Positions 1 to 9,206 are shown, counted from the first letter of the stretch. The stretch: 64,000 nucleotides of DNA from an uncultured Sphingomonas sp. (GCF_934560975.1 NZ_CAKTFO010000003.1:62001-126000), one strand, 5' to 3'. Program-made: numbers and translations. Notes: generated from the sequence alone by a model not told the origin.

Positions 1-309
1 GAGAATATCGCGGACCTTGCCGGGCTGACGGTGGCCTACGACGCTTATCGCCTGTCGCTGGGCGGCAAGCCCGCGCCGGTGCTGGACGGGCTGAGCGGGG
101 ATCAGCGTTTCTACCTCGGCTGGGCGCAGGTATGGCGGCGCAGCTATCGCGAGAACAACCTTCGCCAGCGCCTGAAGACCGATCCGCATGCACCCTCCGC
201 GCAGCGCGCGGACGTCGTCCGCAACCTCGATCCGTGGTATGGCGCGTTCAAGCCGGCGCAGGGCGATACGCTGTACCTTGCCCCCGATGCGCGGATCAAA
301 ATCTGGTAA
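1..309 (+). CDS. M13 family metallopeptidase, C-terminal end (partial)
   Basis: This is the 3' end of a gene that begins outside the window. The reading frame is open from base 1 and ends with TAA, giving 102 residues. It opens with ENIADLAGL, which matches the GENxADxxG element of M13 (neprilysin/PepO) peptidases that supplies the third zinc ligand, and it closes with a C-terminal tryptophan, as M13 enzymes do. The segment LDPWYGAFKPAQGDTLYLAPDARIKIW also follows the M13 C-terminal pattern (WYxAF near the end). The HExxH motif lies upstream and is not seen. M13 enzymes are zinc endopeptidases, in bacteria usually periplasmic or outer-membrane lipoproteins that cleave short peptides. The next gene is convergent, with 51 bases between the two stops. 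Confidence 0.85.
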   Translation, partial: ENIADLAGLTVAYDAYRLSLGGKPAPVLDGLSGDQRFYLGWAQVWRRSYRENNLRQRLKTDPHAPSAQRADVVRNLDPWYGAFKPAQGDTLYLAPDARIKIW

Positions 310-360
310 GGGGATGATCCATGGCGGCCCGGTTTGCGCAGGCCGCCATGTCCGCGCGGG

Positions 361-3300
361 TCAGTGCAACGTGCGCTCCGCCATGTTCCAGGCGCGCAGC
401 CTTGCCACGGCAGGGCCGCGATGCCGTGGATAGCGGATCGTGATCTCGCGTGACTCGCCGGGCAGCAGCGACAGGTAATTGTCGCTGAAATATGCCGGCA
501 GGATCTGTTGGCCATGGCTGTCGAACAGCGTCAGCTTGGCCTGGATGGCGGGGGTGGAGCCGGCATTGGTCAGGTCCACCGTCAACGTGCGCTCTCCCCC
601 TTCGACGCCCGTCTTGAGCGTGGTCCGCAAGGAGGCCTGCGGCATCGTCGTCAAGGCGCGCATGGCGGCTGGATCGGCGGCCTGCCAGTAGAAATTGTCG
701 GACAGGCGTCGACCAGTCTGGTCCAGTGCCTCCAGGCGGACCAGCACCGGGCCCTTCGCCAGGGCCTGGTCGAGGTCGAGCCGCATGACCGGCGCTGTCC
801 CGTTGGCGGGAACGTCCAACTTTTTCTCCACCGTCGCGACATTGCGATTGTCCAGCGTCACCGCGTGGGCGCGGACCGTCACACCGGTCAGGGCGGCGCG
901 GGTGGTGTTGACCATCAATACATGCCGGTCGGGCAGGTTCATCTGCACATGGATCGGCTCGGCGCCCTTTCTGGTGCCGTAGAAGGAGCCATGCGTGTCA
1001 TAATCGGATGAATAGATCTGGAAATCGGTGGACGGCCAGGTCGGGTGCGTCATCCACAACATGCGCGCGCTGTTGGTGGTCCACAGGCCCGCATTGAATC
1101 CTTCGAAGATGGCGCGATGCGATTCGTAGTTCAGCATCTGCGCCTTGCGCTCGAAGTCCGCGAGGTCGGTGCCGGCACCGAAGCACGTGGCGAGCGCGTC
1201 CATGAAGCTGGTGACCGCTACCGCCCGCTCCTGATGCCAGTCGTGATAGGCCCATGTGTCGTTGATCGGCCAGCGATCCTCGGCCGGGACGGCGCGGGCC
1301 CATGCTTCCCGCGTGGGGAAGCTGTAGGTGCCGACCTCCACCGCGAAGCCCCTGGCGAAATCGGTGAAATAGCCCGCCGGTTCGCGCCAGTCATAGGGGC
1401 CGGAGCCGGCGAAGTTGATGATCCGCGAATTGCCCTTGTACATCCGCGTGCCGTCTTCTTGCCAGATCAGGTCCTGCAATGCGGTTTGCAGGATCGGCTG
1501 GGGCACGCCTTCGTTGCGGCCGATCCACAGCACGATGGAGGGATGGTTGCGGAAGCGGCGGACGGTGTCGCGGGCATTGGCGACGAACAGCGGCACGTCC
1601 TCCGCCTCGGCATCATTGTCCTGGGTGGATTCCCAGAAGTCGTTCATCACCATGATGCCATATTGGTCGGCCAGCGCGTAAAAGGCTTCCTCCGTGCTCT
1701 GGCCCATCCAGTTGCGGACGATGTTCATGTTCGCATCGCGATGGAGGCGGAAATAGGGTTCGAGCCGTTCGGGCTCGACCCGCTTCATCATCTCGTCCAT
1801 CCCCCAATTGCCACCGCGCGCCGCGATCGGCACGCCGTTCACATGCAGCACGAGGTGCGGCGAAAGCCTGGGATCGGAATGCGCCGGCGTCACTGCGGGC
1901 GATGTTTCCGCGCCGGGGAAGAGCGAATCCGCCCATCCGCCGGCGACCTTGCGCAGGCTCTGGTGGCGTTCGTCGATGATCGGCGTGCCGAGCCGGCGCG
2001 CTTTTGCGAGATCGACCTCGATCCGGCGGAGATCGCCATGGCTGTCGAGCGAGGACAACTCGTAGGTGACCTGGCGCATGCCGAAGCGCAGCTGCTTGCT
2101 GTCGGACACCCTGCCGTCGGCGGTGGCGCTCAGCCGCAGCGTGTGGAGCGCGGGATCGCCATAGCCGTTCGGCCACCACAATCTTGGGTGGACGACGCGC
2201 AGTTGCGGGTGGGCGGCTGGCTTGAGCGTGACGGTGACGGTCGCGCCGGCGGGGATGACGGCGGGCTGCTCCACCGCCACATCGTCGAATGCGGCACGGA
2301 TGGTGGTAGCGAGCGGCGTGGAGCCGTGGTTGGTGACGGGTACGCCGATCTCCACCTCCGCCACGGAATGGTCGGAGTCGGGCAGGGTGGTGACCACCTG
2401 CGGATCGCCCAAGGTCACGACATCGGTGGCGGCCAGATCCACGCTTTGCCACAGGCCGGTGTTGCGGTCGCGGATGCCGGGGATCCAGTCCCAGCTTTCG
2501 CTCGCGTGAAAGGTCGGCCCGTCAATCTGCATCGCGCCGCCATTCTCGCCGCGACCGGCGGTCATGGACTGTTCGTGCGGAATGCCCGGATGGGGCGGGG
2601 GCGAGACGCGCACGGCGACCGCGTTGCGCTGCCCCGGCACCAGCAGGCGCGTGACGTCGAATTGCCCCCGGATGAAGGCGCCCTTGATGTCGCCCGCCGG
2701 CGTGCCGTTCACCCACACGGACGCGGCATAGTTGATGCCGTTGAAGATCAGCGTCAGCCGCTTGCCTGCTTGATCGGCGGGCAGGGTGAACTCGGTCCTG
2801 TACCAATAATCCTGGCGCGCCAGCCGTTCGGGGATCGCCATGTTGTTCAGGCCGATGCGCGGATCGGGGTAGACGCCGCGATCGACCAGGGTGGTCAGCG
2901 CCGTGCCGGGTACGGTCGCGGCATACCAACGCGCGGCGTCGAAGCCGGCGCGTGACAGGGCGCCGCCGTCGGCGCTCACCTGCGGTGCCTCCGCCATCCG
3001 CCAGCCGTTCACTCGAAAACGCCCGTCGCCTTCGCGCGCCAGGGCTGGACGGACGGGAACGGGGATGGCCTTCGGTTTGGAAAAGGGCGCCTTGCCCTTG
3101 GGCAGTGTCCAGGCGCGCTGCGGCGCCGCCTCGCCATATTGGGTGCGGATCTGGAGCGGCCAGCTCGGGCTCGCATCCTCGAACGCCACCAGATCCTCGT
3201 TCGGCAGCGTTCCCGCTTCGGCGCGGAGCGTGGCTGCGTCACGCAGTTGCGGCATGTAGGTCAGGTCCGCCACGCGACCGGTGAACACCGGCTCGCCCGC

Positions 3301-3813
3301 GATGCGGGGACCAACGGCGATCACGGCCAAGGGTGCGGGGGCATCCGCCGCGCCGTGCGCAATCTCTTGCCCGTCGAGCAGCAGGCGGACAGCGCCGTCC
3401 TCGCTCGTGGCGGCCAGATGGTACCATTGCCCGAGCGGGAGCGGGTCGGGGCCTGTCACCAGCGTGTCGCCCACCAGCAAGGCTGGCCTGCCGTCGATCA
3501 AGGCGAGCGCGCGCAATCCGGCACCCGCCGTCGCACCCACGCCACCCACGATGACGCGACCGGGGGAGGCCCGTTCCGGCTTGATCCAGGCGCTCAGCGT
3601 CCAGCGTGGGGCGGGGGGCAGGCTCTCGCCCTCGGCATAGCCCTGCACGGGCCGCACGATGCCGTCTCCCCCGGCAACGAAAGCGGCATTGTACGGGCCG
3701 ATAGTGGCAAGCTTCGGCCGAGCCAGGCGCGGCGAGGGCCAATCCACCTGCTGTGCAGGCGCGATCCCCGCCAGCAGCAGCAGGCTTGCGCCCCACAGGC
3801 GGACCGCCCTCAT
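361..3813 (-). CDS. Secreted LamG-like domain / glycoside hydrolase family 2 protein
   Basis: 1150 residues with an N-terminal signal peptide (MRAVRLWGASLLLLAGIAPAQ). Residues about 60-195 look like a concanavalin A/LamG fold (LSAWIKPE, GQWYHLAAT, VRLLLDG). From about residue 265 it is a GH2 enzyme: sugar-binding jelly roll (YWYRTEFTLP, VWVNGTPAG), immunoglobulin-like domain, then a TIM barrel. The likely acid/base is Glu768 in VLWIGRNEG; a YESHRAIFE segment around Glu897 resembles the nucleophile region of the exo-beta-glucosaminidase/mannosidase branch of GH2. Family knowledge therefore suggests an exo-glycosidase acting on beta-linked hexosamine or mannose units; the substrate is not certain. 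The start overlaps the stop of the upstream lactonase gene by four bases (ATGA), so it is the last gene of a gntP - lactonase - GH2 unit. Confidence 0.85.
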   Translation of the reverse strand: MRAVRLWGASLLLLAGIAPAQQVDWPSPRLARPKLATIGPYNAAFVAGGDGIVRPVQGYAEGESLPPAPRWTLSAWIKPERASPGRVIVGGVGATAGAGLRALALIDGRPALLVGDTLVTGPDPLPLGQWYHLAATSEDGAVRLLLDGQEIAHGAADAPAPLAVIAVGPRIAGEPVFTGRVADLTYMPQLRDAATLRAEAGTLPNEDLVAFEDASPSWPLQIRTQYGEAAPQRAWTLPKGKAPFSKPKAIPVPVRPALAREGDGRFRVNGWRMAEAPQVSADGGALSRAGFDAARWYAATVPGTALTTLVDRGVYPDPRIGLNNMAIPERLARQDYWYRTEFTLPADQAGKRLTLIFNGINYAASVWVNGTPAGDIKGAFIRGQFDVTRLLVPGQRNAVAVRVSPPPHPGIPHEQSMTAGRGENGGAMQIDGPTFHASESWDWIPGIRDRNTGLWQSVDLAATDVVTLGDPQVVTTLPDSDHSVAEVEIGVPVTNHGSTPLATTIRAAFDDVAVEQPAVIPAGATVTVTLKPAAHPQLRVVHPRLWWPNGYGDPALHTLRLSATADGRVSDSKQLRFGMRQVTYELSSLDSHGDLRRIEVDLAKARRLGTPIIDERHQSLRKVAGGWADSLFPGAETSPAVTPAHSDPRLSPHLVLHVNGVPIAARGGNWGMDEMMKRVEPERLEPYFRLHRDANMNIVRNWMGQSTEEAFYALADQYGIMVMNDFWESTQDNDAEAEDVPLFVANARDTVRRFRNHPSIVLWIGRNEGVPQPILQTALQDLIWQEDGTRMYKGNSRIINFAGSGPYDWREPAGYFTDFARGFAVEVGTYSFPTREAWARAVPAEDRWPINDTWAYHDWHQERAVAVTSFMDALATCFGAGTDLADFERKAQMLNYESHRAIFEGFNAGLWTTNSARMLWMTHPTWPSTDFQIYSSDYDTHGSFYGTRKGAEPIHVQMNLPDRHVLMVNTTRAALTGVTVRAHAVTLDNRNVATVEKKLDVPANGTAPVMRLDLDQALAKGPVLVRLEALDQTGRRLSDNFYWQAADPAAMRALTTMPQASLRTTLKTGVEGGERTLTVDLTNAGSTPAIQAKLTLFDSHGQQILPAYFSDNYLSLLPGESREITIRYPRHRGPAVARLRAWNMAERTLH

Positions 3814-4937
3814 GCAACCTCGCCGATATAGGCGACGCCGGGCGCGGCGGTGCCGGACCCGTGCGGCGCCAGCCGTCCGTCCGTACCGATCCGGAACGCC
3901 GCTATGCCGCCGCTCCGCTGATTGGCCACCAGCAGCCGCGACCGCCCTTCCAGCAGGTGTATCAGGCGCGGCCAGCGCCCGCCGCAGCCGACATGCTGGA
4001 TCAGGCTGGCCGTCCCGTCCGCCCCAATGCCGAACACCGCGACGCTGTCATGGCCCCGGTTGGAGACGTAGAGCCGCGTCCCCGCTGTGTTGATCACGAT
4101 GGCGCCGGCGAAGCTCTTGCCCGTGAAATCGGCCGGCAGGGTCGACAGGGTCGCGACCGCGTGCAAGGTCGCGCCGTTCCCCAAGCGCAGCACGGTTACC
4201 GTGTTGGCGAGTTCGCTGGCCAGATAGGCAAAGGGTCGCGACGGGTGGAAAGCCAGGTGGCGCGGGCCCGATCCGGGTTCGGCGCGATAGGCGACCTGCG
4301 CCGCGCCCAACCGCCCCTGCGCCGCATCGAAGGGGTAGGCGAAGATCGTGTCCGCGCCGAGGTCCACCGCCCGCAACCAGCGATTGTCGGGCGTGAAGCC
4401 GATCCAATGGGCGTGGGGCTGCGTCTGCCGCTCGCGATCAGGGCCGCTGCCCTGATGGGCATGGACCGTGCCGGGACCGATCGGCAGCCCGGTCCTGGGG
4501 TCGAGCCGGAAGAGGGTGACGCTGCCGCTGCTGTAATTGGCTGCCGCCAACACCGACTGACGCGGATCGAGGGCAAGGTGACATGGATCGGCGCCGCCCG
4601 AAGACAGATGGGCCAGTTGCTGCCACTGCCCGTCTCGGACACGAAAGGCATTGACCGTGCCCTCGGTCCCTTCCTGCACCAGATAATGCAGGCCGAAACG
4701 CGAGCTGTGCACGGCATAGGATGCGTCCGGCGCCGCGGCGACCGGCTCGTCCGCCTGCCAGCGTTCGTCCGCCGGCGTGTAGGCGAGGGGCAGCACCCCG
4801 CGTCCACCCTCGCGATTGTAACCGCCGGCAAACAGCGTGATCGTTGCCGGCTTGGGCGCGGCCGCGATCGGGAGCGGCAGGGTGGCAGCGCCGATCCCGG
4901 CCAGAACCGAGCGGCGTGACATAGGCGTGTCGATCAT
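3810..4937 (-). CDS. Exported beta-propeller lactonase (YbhE / 6-phosphogluconolactonase-like family)
   Basis: 375 residues. An N-terminal twin-arginine stretch (SRRSVLAGIGAA) precedes a hydrophobic segment and Ala-rich cleavage region, so the protein is probably exported, unlike E. coli YbhE. The body has the repeated blades of the seven-bladed lactonase family (GGADPCHLALDP, NYSSGSVTLFRLD, PHAHWIGFTPDNRWL, GSGPRHLAFHPSRPFAYL). Members hydrolyse sugar lactones such as 6-phosphogluconolactone; a periplasmic location would instead suit a non-phosphorylated sugar lactone. The ATG at 4937 is preferred because AGCAGGTG lies just upstream; an in-frame GTG lies two codons earlier. It sits 9 bases after the gntP stop and overlaps the GH2 start by four bases. 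Together with a gluconate-type permease the order suggests oxidation products of sugars are hydrolysed outside and then imported. Confidence 0.82.
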   Translation of the reverse strand: MIDTPMSRRSVLAGIGAATLPLPIAAAPKPATITLFAGGYNREGGRGVLPLAYTPADERWQADEPVAAAPDASYAVHSSRFGLHYLVQEGTEGTVNAFRVRDGQWQQLAHLSSGGADPCHLALDPRQSVLAAANYSSGSVTLFRLDPRTGLPIGPGTVHAHQGSGPDRERQTQPHAHWIGFTPDNRWLRAVDLGADTIFAYPFDAAQGRLGAAQVAYRAEPGSGPRHLAFHPSRPFAYLASELANTVTVLRLGNGATLHAVATLSTLPADFTGKSFAGAIVINTAGTRLYVSNRGHDSVAVFGIGADGTASLIQHVGCGGRWPRLIHLLEGRSRLLVANQRSGGIAAFRIGTDGRLAPHGSGTAAPGVAYIGEVA

Positions 4938-4946
4938 GTTCACCTG

Positions 4947-6257
4947 CTAGACGAAAAGGTTCAGGATCAGCACGAAGATCAGCCCGAACGTGCCGACCAG
5001 TGTCTCCATCAGCGACCAAGACCGAAATGTATCGCGCAAACTGAGGCCGAAATATTCCTTGAACATCCAGAAGCCCGAATCATTCACATGGCTGCACATC
5101 AGGCTGCCCGCGCCGATCGCCAGCACCATCAGGCTGGCATTCACGCCGGTGGTGGCGATCACCGGCTGGATCAGCCCGGCGGCGGTCAGGCCCGCCACGG
5201 TCGCCGAGCCAAGCGCGATCCGGATCACGCAGGCGAGCAGCCAGCCGAGCACCAGCGGCGGGATCGGCAGGTCGGTCAGCCCAGCCGCCAGCGTCTTGTC
5301 GGCCCCGCTGACGATCAGCACCTGCTTCAGCGCGCCCGCCCCGGCGATGACGAGCAGGATCGGCGCGATGTCGCGGATCGCGGCCGTGAACCCTTCCATC
5401 ATCCGCGCCGTCGTCATGCCGGTCGCGCGGCCCAAAGCGGCCATGCCGACCAGGATCGACAGCAGCAGCACGATCGACGGGTTGCCGACGAAGGCGACCA
5501 TGGCCTTGGTCGCGGGGGGCAGCGGCAGATAACCGGCGGCGGTCGCGCCGGCGATCAGCACCACCGGCAGCAGGGCGCAGGCGAAGCTGGCGAACGTCCC
5601 CGGCAGCATCCGGCTGGTTTCCGGTTCCGGCGCGAACAGGGCCGAGGGCGGGGTCTCGATCCGCTTCAGCGTCATGGCGAACAACGGCCCGGCGATGGCG
5701 AGGGTCGGGATGCCGACGATCAGGCCATAGATCAGGGTCAGGCCGATATCCGTCCCGAACTGCGTCACCAGGGCGGTGGGCGAGGGATGCGGCGGCAGGA
5801 AGCCGTGGGCGATCGACAGGCCGGCGAGCAGCGGGATGCCGACATGCACCGCCGGCAGCTTCGCCCGGTAGACGACCGAGAAGATCAGGGGCACCATCAG
5901 CACGAAGCCGACATTGTAGAAGAGCGGGATGCCGACCAGGAAACCGGTGGTCGCCATGGCGAGCGGCAGGCGCGGTTGCCCGAACAGCCCGATCAAACTG
6001 TCCGCGATCCGCTGCGCCGCGCCACTGTCCGCGATCAGCTTGCCGAACATCGCGCCCAGCACGACAATGACCACGATCGGCCCGATCATGTCGCCAATGC
6101 CCTTTTCGATCGCGCCCGGCACCTGCGCCAGCGGGATGCCCAGAAACAAGGCCGCGACCAGAGCGGAGATGACGAAGGCGATAAAGGGCGGCGTCCGCAC
6201 CGTCACCACCAGCACCACCAGCACGGCGATTGCGACCCCGATCGATAGCCAGATCAT
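4947..6257 (-). CDS. gntP: GntP family gluconate/sugar-acid permease
   Basis: 436 residues and strongly hydrophobic, with about a dozen membrane segments. GntP family signatures are visible: GDMIGPIVVIVVLGAMFGKLIADSG, FYNVGFVLMVPLIFSV, HGFLPPHPSP and CSHVNDSGFWMFKEYFGLS near the C-terminus. The family imports gluconate or related sugar acids by proton symport. The start chosen is the MIWLSIGV methionine; the longer upstream reading lacks family similarity. There is no good ribosome site directly before this ATG, but a six-codon reading frame with a strong one overlaps it (see that entry), suggesting coupled translation. It is first in a unit with the lactonase and GH2 genes and is divergent from the outer-membrane receptor gene at 6552. 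Confidence 0.9.
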   Translation of the reverse strand: MIWLSIGVAIAVLVVLVVTVRTPPFIAFVISALVAALFLGIPLAQVPGAIEKGIGDMIGPIVVIVVLGAMFGKLIADSGAAQRIADSLIGLFGQPRLPLAMATTGFLVGIPLFYNVGFVLMVPLIFSVVYRAKLPAVHVGIPLLAGLSIAHGFLPPHPSPTALVTQFGTDIGLTLIYGLIVGIPTLAIAGPLFAMTLKRIETPPSALFAPEPETSRMLPGTFASFACALLPVVLIAGATAAGYLPLPPATKAMVAFVGNPSIVLLLSILVGMAALGRATGMTTARMMEGFTAAIRDIAPILLVIAGAGALKQVLIVSGADKTLAAGLTDLPIPPLVLGWLLACVIRIALGSATVAGLTAAGLIQPVIATTGVNASLMVLAIGAGSLMCSHVNDSGFWMFKEYFGLSLRDTFRSWSLMETLVGTFGLIFVLILNLFV

Positions 6258-6274
6258 GCCGTCCGACCGTCCAT
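6254..6274 (-). other. Possible six-codon leader ORF coupled to gntP
   Basis: The minus strand reads ATG GAC GGT CGG ACG GCA TGA (MDGRTA). An AGGAGA ribosome site lies seven bases before its ATG, and its stop overlaps the gntP start codon as ATGA. The gntP ATG itself has no clear ribosome site of its own. This fits translational coupling through a mini-ORF. It is a chance-sized ORF, so the call rests on the strong ribosome site and the exact overlap. Confidence 0.35.
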
Positions 6275-6551
6275 GCTCACTCTCCTGCTCGCGTCCTATA
6301 TCGAACCGCAGCATGGCAAGCGCGTGCCGGTGGAGCAAGCAAAGCAAGGCCGGTGCTTGGTCGCTGCCGACCCACGATCGGGCCCGCACGGTGGACAGTG
6401 CCCGCGCGGCTAAGACTTAAGTCGGGGGTCGGGGCTGCGCGACGGTGTGCGGTTTGCGCCGCACCTGCCCCGAAACCACGCATCGATCCCGCAACCCGCT
6501 TGCCCCGGATCGCGCGACTGCGCAGGAGGCTGATCCGGGGGGACTGGTTGC
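6275..6551. other. Divergent intergenic region between gntP and the outer-membrane receptor gene
   Basis: About 280 bases separate the two divergent starts and should hold both promoters. I see no gene in it. The sequence around 6408-6425 is locally AT-rich (ctaagacttaagtc) within otherwise GC-rich DNA. No clear operator or terminator can be named. Confidence 0.4.
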
Positions 6552-8615
6552 ATGATGGGGCGTGGCGTGTGCCCGATGGGCATGCTTGGGATGATGGTGG
6601 CGATTGCGTCGCCCGGTATCGGCCAAACGGTTGGTCAGACGGTGGGGCAGGACGGACGCATCGTCTATCCCGGCAGCTTCTTCACCCAATTCCGTCCCGC
6701 CAACGCAAGCGAGATGGTGGCGCGCGTGCCGGGCTTCACCCTGCAGGTGGTGGACGAAGACGTGCGCGGCTTTGCCCAGGCGGCCGGCAATCTCGTCATC
6801 AACGGCCAGCGCCCCAGCATTAAGAGCGAGTCGATTGAGAATATCCTGGCGCGCATTCCGGCGAACCGCGTCGCGCGGATCGAGGTAGGCGCGGGCGACC
6901 TGTTCAGCGCGGAATATGCCGGCAAGGCGCAGGTGCTGAACCTGGTGTTGAACGGCCAAGGCGGGCTGGCCGGAACGGCGGAGGCGACGGTGCGCCGCGC
7001 CTTCACCGGCAAGCTCTATCCGGAGGGCAGCATCTCCGCGCTGCTGCGGCGCGGCCCGTCGACCTTCAACGTCTCCCTGATGCTCGACAATGATTACACC
7101 ACGGAGGAGGGCTATGATCGGGTGACGTCGCTGCCGGGCGGGGAGCAGCAGGAATATCGCCGCAAGATCAACTATATCCAGCAGCCGAACGGCGCCGCGT
7201 CGGCATCGTGGGAATATGTCGGTGGCACCAATCGCACCGCCCATGCCAATGTCCGCCTGGGTTTCGATCGCCTGTCGCTGACCCAGCATAACGACGTCTT
7301 CCCCGCTATCGGGCAGGTGCGCGACGATCGGCTGACCCAGCGTTACCGCCGCCGCGACCTGGAGCTTGGCGGCGACGTCACCCGGCCGCTCGCCGGCGGG
7401 GCGTTCAAGCTGGTGGGGCTGGCGACGCGGCGGCACCGCAACAATGACGACGTGTCGCTGCTCCGCGTGCAAGGCGACCTGATCGACGGATCGACCCAGA
7501 CATTGGTGGATGACCGTGACGAGACGCTCGCGCGGCTGGTGTGGACCCATCCCAGCCTGCTCGGCTGGAGCGTGGAAACGGGTGGCGAGGGATCGCTCAA
7601 CCGGCTGGACAGCAATGTCGCCCTGTTCGTGCTCGACCCCAACGCGCCCCCGGTCCGGGTCGACCTGCCGATCGATCAGGCGGTGGTGAAGGAATATCGC
7701 GGGGAGGCGTTCGTCAATCTCGGCCGTCCGCTCACCGCCAACCTGCGCACCGATCTGGGCCTGACCTATGAGGCGTCGCGGCTGACGGTCAGCGGCGATG
7801 CGGAGGCGGCGCGCACGCTCAACTTCCTGAAGCCGCGCGCGACGTTCGACTGGCGGCCGAAAGGCGGCTGGCACCTGCAACTCTCTGCCCAGCGCACCGT
7901 GGCGCAACTCCAGTTCGAGGATTTCATTAGCGCAGCCGAACTGACCAGCGAACGCGTCAATGGCGGCAACGCCAATCTGGTACCGCAACGTGCGTGGGAG
8001 TTTCTGGGGACGGGCGAACATCCCCTGCTCGGCAGCGGGCTGATCCGGCTGGAAATCGGCTATCAGCGCGTATCCCTGGTGCAGGACCGGGTGCCCACGC
8101 CGGAGGGCTTCGACGCCCCCGGCAATATCGGCAGCGGGCAGAAATATATCCTGCGCAGCAAGGTGGACGCGCCGCTCGACCGGTTTGGCATCAAGGGCGG
8201 GCGGCTGACCCTTCACGGATCTTTGGTCAAGACCTCCGTCCGGGATCCCTATACCTTCCGGCGGCGGCGCTTCTCCAACGCGGAGGATTTCTATTACGAG
8301 GTCACCTTTCGTCAGGATCGGGGACAATTCGCCTGGGGTCTGACGGTGGAGGGCAATACCAAGGCGACCGAGTATCGCCTCGATGAAACCGATACGTTCG
8401 GCAACCAGCCCTTGCAGGAGGTTTTTGCCGAGTATCGCCCCACCGCGCGCACGACGCTTCGGCTAGGGGTGGAGAACCCGCTGGACCTGGGATCCTATCG
8501 CGACCGCATCTTCTACCTGCCGAGCCGGGCCAATCCCAACCCGGACTCGCGCGAACATCGCGGGCGCGATCGCCACATCATGCCCTATGTCACGATGAAA
8601 CACAGCTTCGGCTGA
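6552..8615 (+). CDS. TonB-dependent receptor-like outer-membrane protein with plug domain
   Basis: 687 residues. An N-terminal hydrophobic leader (MLGMMVAIASPGIGQ) is followed by a plug-like domain at about residues 35-130 (VARVPGFTLQVVDED, NLVINGQRPSIKSESIENILARIPANRVARIEVGAG). The rest is a run of amphipathic beta strands typical of a 22-strand barrel, ending in an aromatic residue (MKHSFG). The protein is shorter than most sugar-specific TonB receptors and no TonB box is obvious after the leader, though the GQTVGQTVGQ stretch lies in that position. It would import a large or scarce substrate through the outer membrane. The gene is divergent from gntP, so it may deliver the substrate of the GH2/lactonase/permease unit. 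ATG 6552 has a G-rich site nine bases upstream; ATG 6582 is an alternative start. Confidence 0.8.
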   Translation: MMGRGVCPMGMLGMMVAIASPGIGQTVGQTVGQDGRIVYPGSFFTQFRPANASEMVARVPGFTLQVVDEDVRGFAQAAGNLVINGQRPSIKSESIENILARIPANRVARIEVGAGDLFSAEYAGKAQVLNLVLNGQGGLAGTAEATVRRAFTGKLYPEGSISALLRRGPSTFNVSLMLDNDYTTEEGYDRVTSLPGGEQQEYRRKINYIQQPNGAASASWEYVGGTNRTAHANVRLGFDRLSLTQHNDVFPAIGQVRDDRLTQRYRRRDLELGGDVTRPLAGGAFKLVGLATRRHRNNDDVSLLRVQGDLIDGSTQTLVDDRDETLARLVWTHPSLLGWSVETGGEGSLNRLDSNVALFVLDPNAPPVRVDLPIDQAVVKEYRGEAFVNLGRPLTANLRTDLGLTYEASRLTVSGDAEAARTLNFLKPRATFDWRPKGGWHLQLSAQRTVAQLQFEDFISAAELTSERVNGGNANLVPQRAWEFLGTGEHPLLGSGLIRLEIGYQRVSLVQDRVPTPEGFDAPGNIGSGQKYILRSKVDAPLDRFGIKGGRLTLHGSLVKTSVRDPYTFRRRRFSNAEDFYYEVTFRQDRGQFAWGLTVEGNTKATEYRLDETDTFGNQPLQEVFAEYRPTARTTLRLGVENPLDLGSYRDRIFYLPSRANPNPDSREHRGRDRHIMPYVTMKHSFG

Positions 8616-8642
8616 GGCGCGTCCTCAGACGGGTCGTTGCCG

Positions 8643-9089
8643 TCAGTTCGCCGCCTGCGCGATCAGGGGGGTGAACCGCTTGGCGGCCAGCGGGGGCGTC
8701 TTCACCCCCTGAACGGCGGCCAGGTTGGCGGCCTTGCCCGGGCCGGCCTTGACCAGGGCGACCATGCCCATGCCGTAATGGGGCGGGCACTTGAACCCAT
8801 ACAGGCCGGCCTTGGTCAGCTTGACCGTATATTCCTGATTCACTTTGCCCGCAGGCAAAGCCACGCCCGCCGGAAGCATGCCGGCGACCGGCTCGGCGCT
8901 GTGGCCGGGATCGGTGGGGACGAACTTGATCGTGTCGCCCACCGCCGCGCTGACATAAGCAGGCTCGAACACCATGATGCCGGCGCTGCCCTTGTTGCGC
9001 ATCTGGATCACCGTTTCCCTGGCCGATGCGGGCGCGGCAGCCGCCACCAGCAGCAATGACACCATCGCGAACTTCGCCGAAACCATCAT
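8643..9089 (-). CDS. Pseudoazurin (type 1 copper protein)
   Basis: 148 residues with a Sec signal peptide (KFAMVSLLLVAAAAPASA). The copper ligands are all present: His63 in GHSAEP, and Cys101, His104, Met109 in KCPPHYGMGM. The His-to-Cys distance of 38 residues and the C-x2-H-x4-M spacing equal those of known pseudoazurins. These proteins carry single electrons in the periplasm, usually between the cytochrome bc1 complex or dehydrogenases and terminal reductases. Here it borders a cluster of three PQQ dehydrogenases, so it is a candidate electron acceptor for them (inference). The two adjacent ATGs at 9089 and 9086 follow GGGAGAG; either could be used. It is divergent from the gamma-carbonic anhydrase gene, and a TTGTATAC-type site lies between them. 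Confidence 0.88.
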   Translation of the reverse strand: MMVSAKFAMVSLLLVAAAAPASARETVIQMRNKGSAGIMVFEPAYVSAAVGDTIKFVPTDPGHSAEPVAGMLPAGVALPAGKVNQEYTVKLTKAGLYGFKCPPHYGMGMVALVKAGPGKAANLAAVQGVKTPPLAAKRFTPLIAQAAN

Positions 9090-9114
9090 TCTCTCCCGGT
9101 TATGTTTGCGAACA

Positions 9115-9141
9115 TTGTGCACATCATGCCAAGATTGTATA
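9115..9141. promoter_or_regulatory. Cluster operator site A (two TTGT half-sites 20 bp apart)
   Basis: TTGTGCA at 9115 and TTGTATA at 9135 are direct repeats exactly 20 bp apart; the second lies in GATTGTATACC. The same TTGTATRC core recurs at three other intergenic regions of this cluster. It lies between the divergent pseudoazurin and gamma-carbonic anhydrase/GntR units. It is proposed as a binding site for the GntR/FCD protein encoded at 9789. Confidence 0.5.
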
Positions 9142-9206
9142 CCGGATTATTGCGGCAGGCGGCTGATCGTGTGAAGCCGGACCGGCTGATTGGGGGAGAG
9201 AAGGCG

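Noticed and set aside
1045..2955. Long plus-strand reading frame of 636 codons opposite the GH2 gene
   Set aside because: It is the antisense shadow of a well-supported GH2 gene in high-GC DNA; the composition (His, Arg, Gly rich) matches no family.
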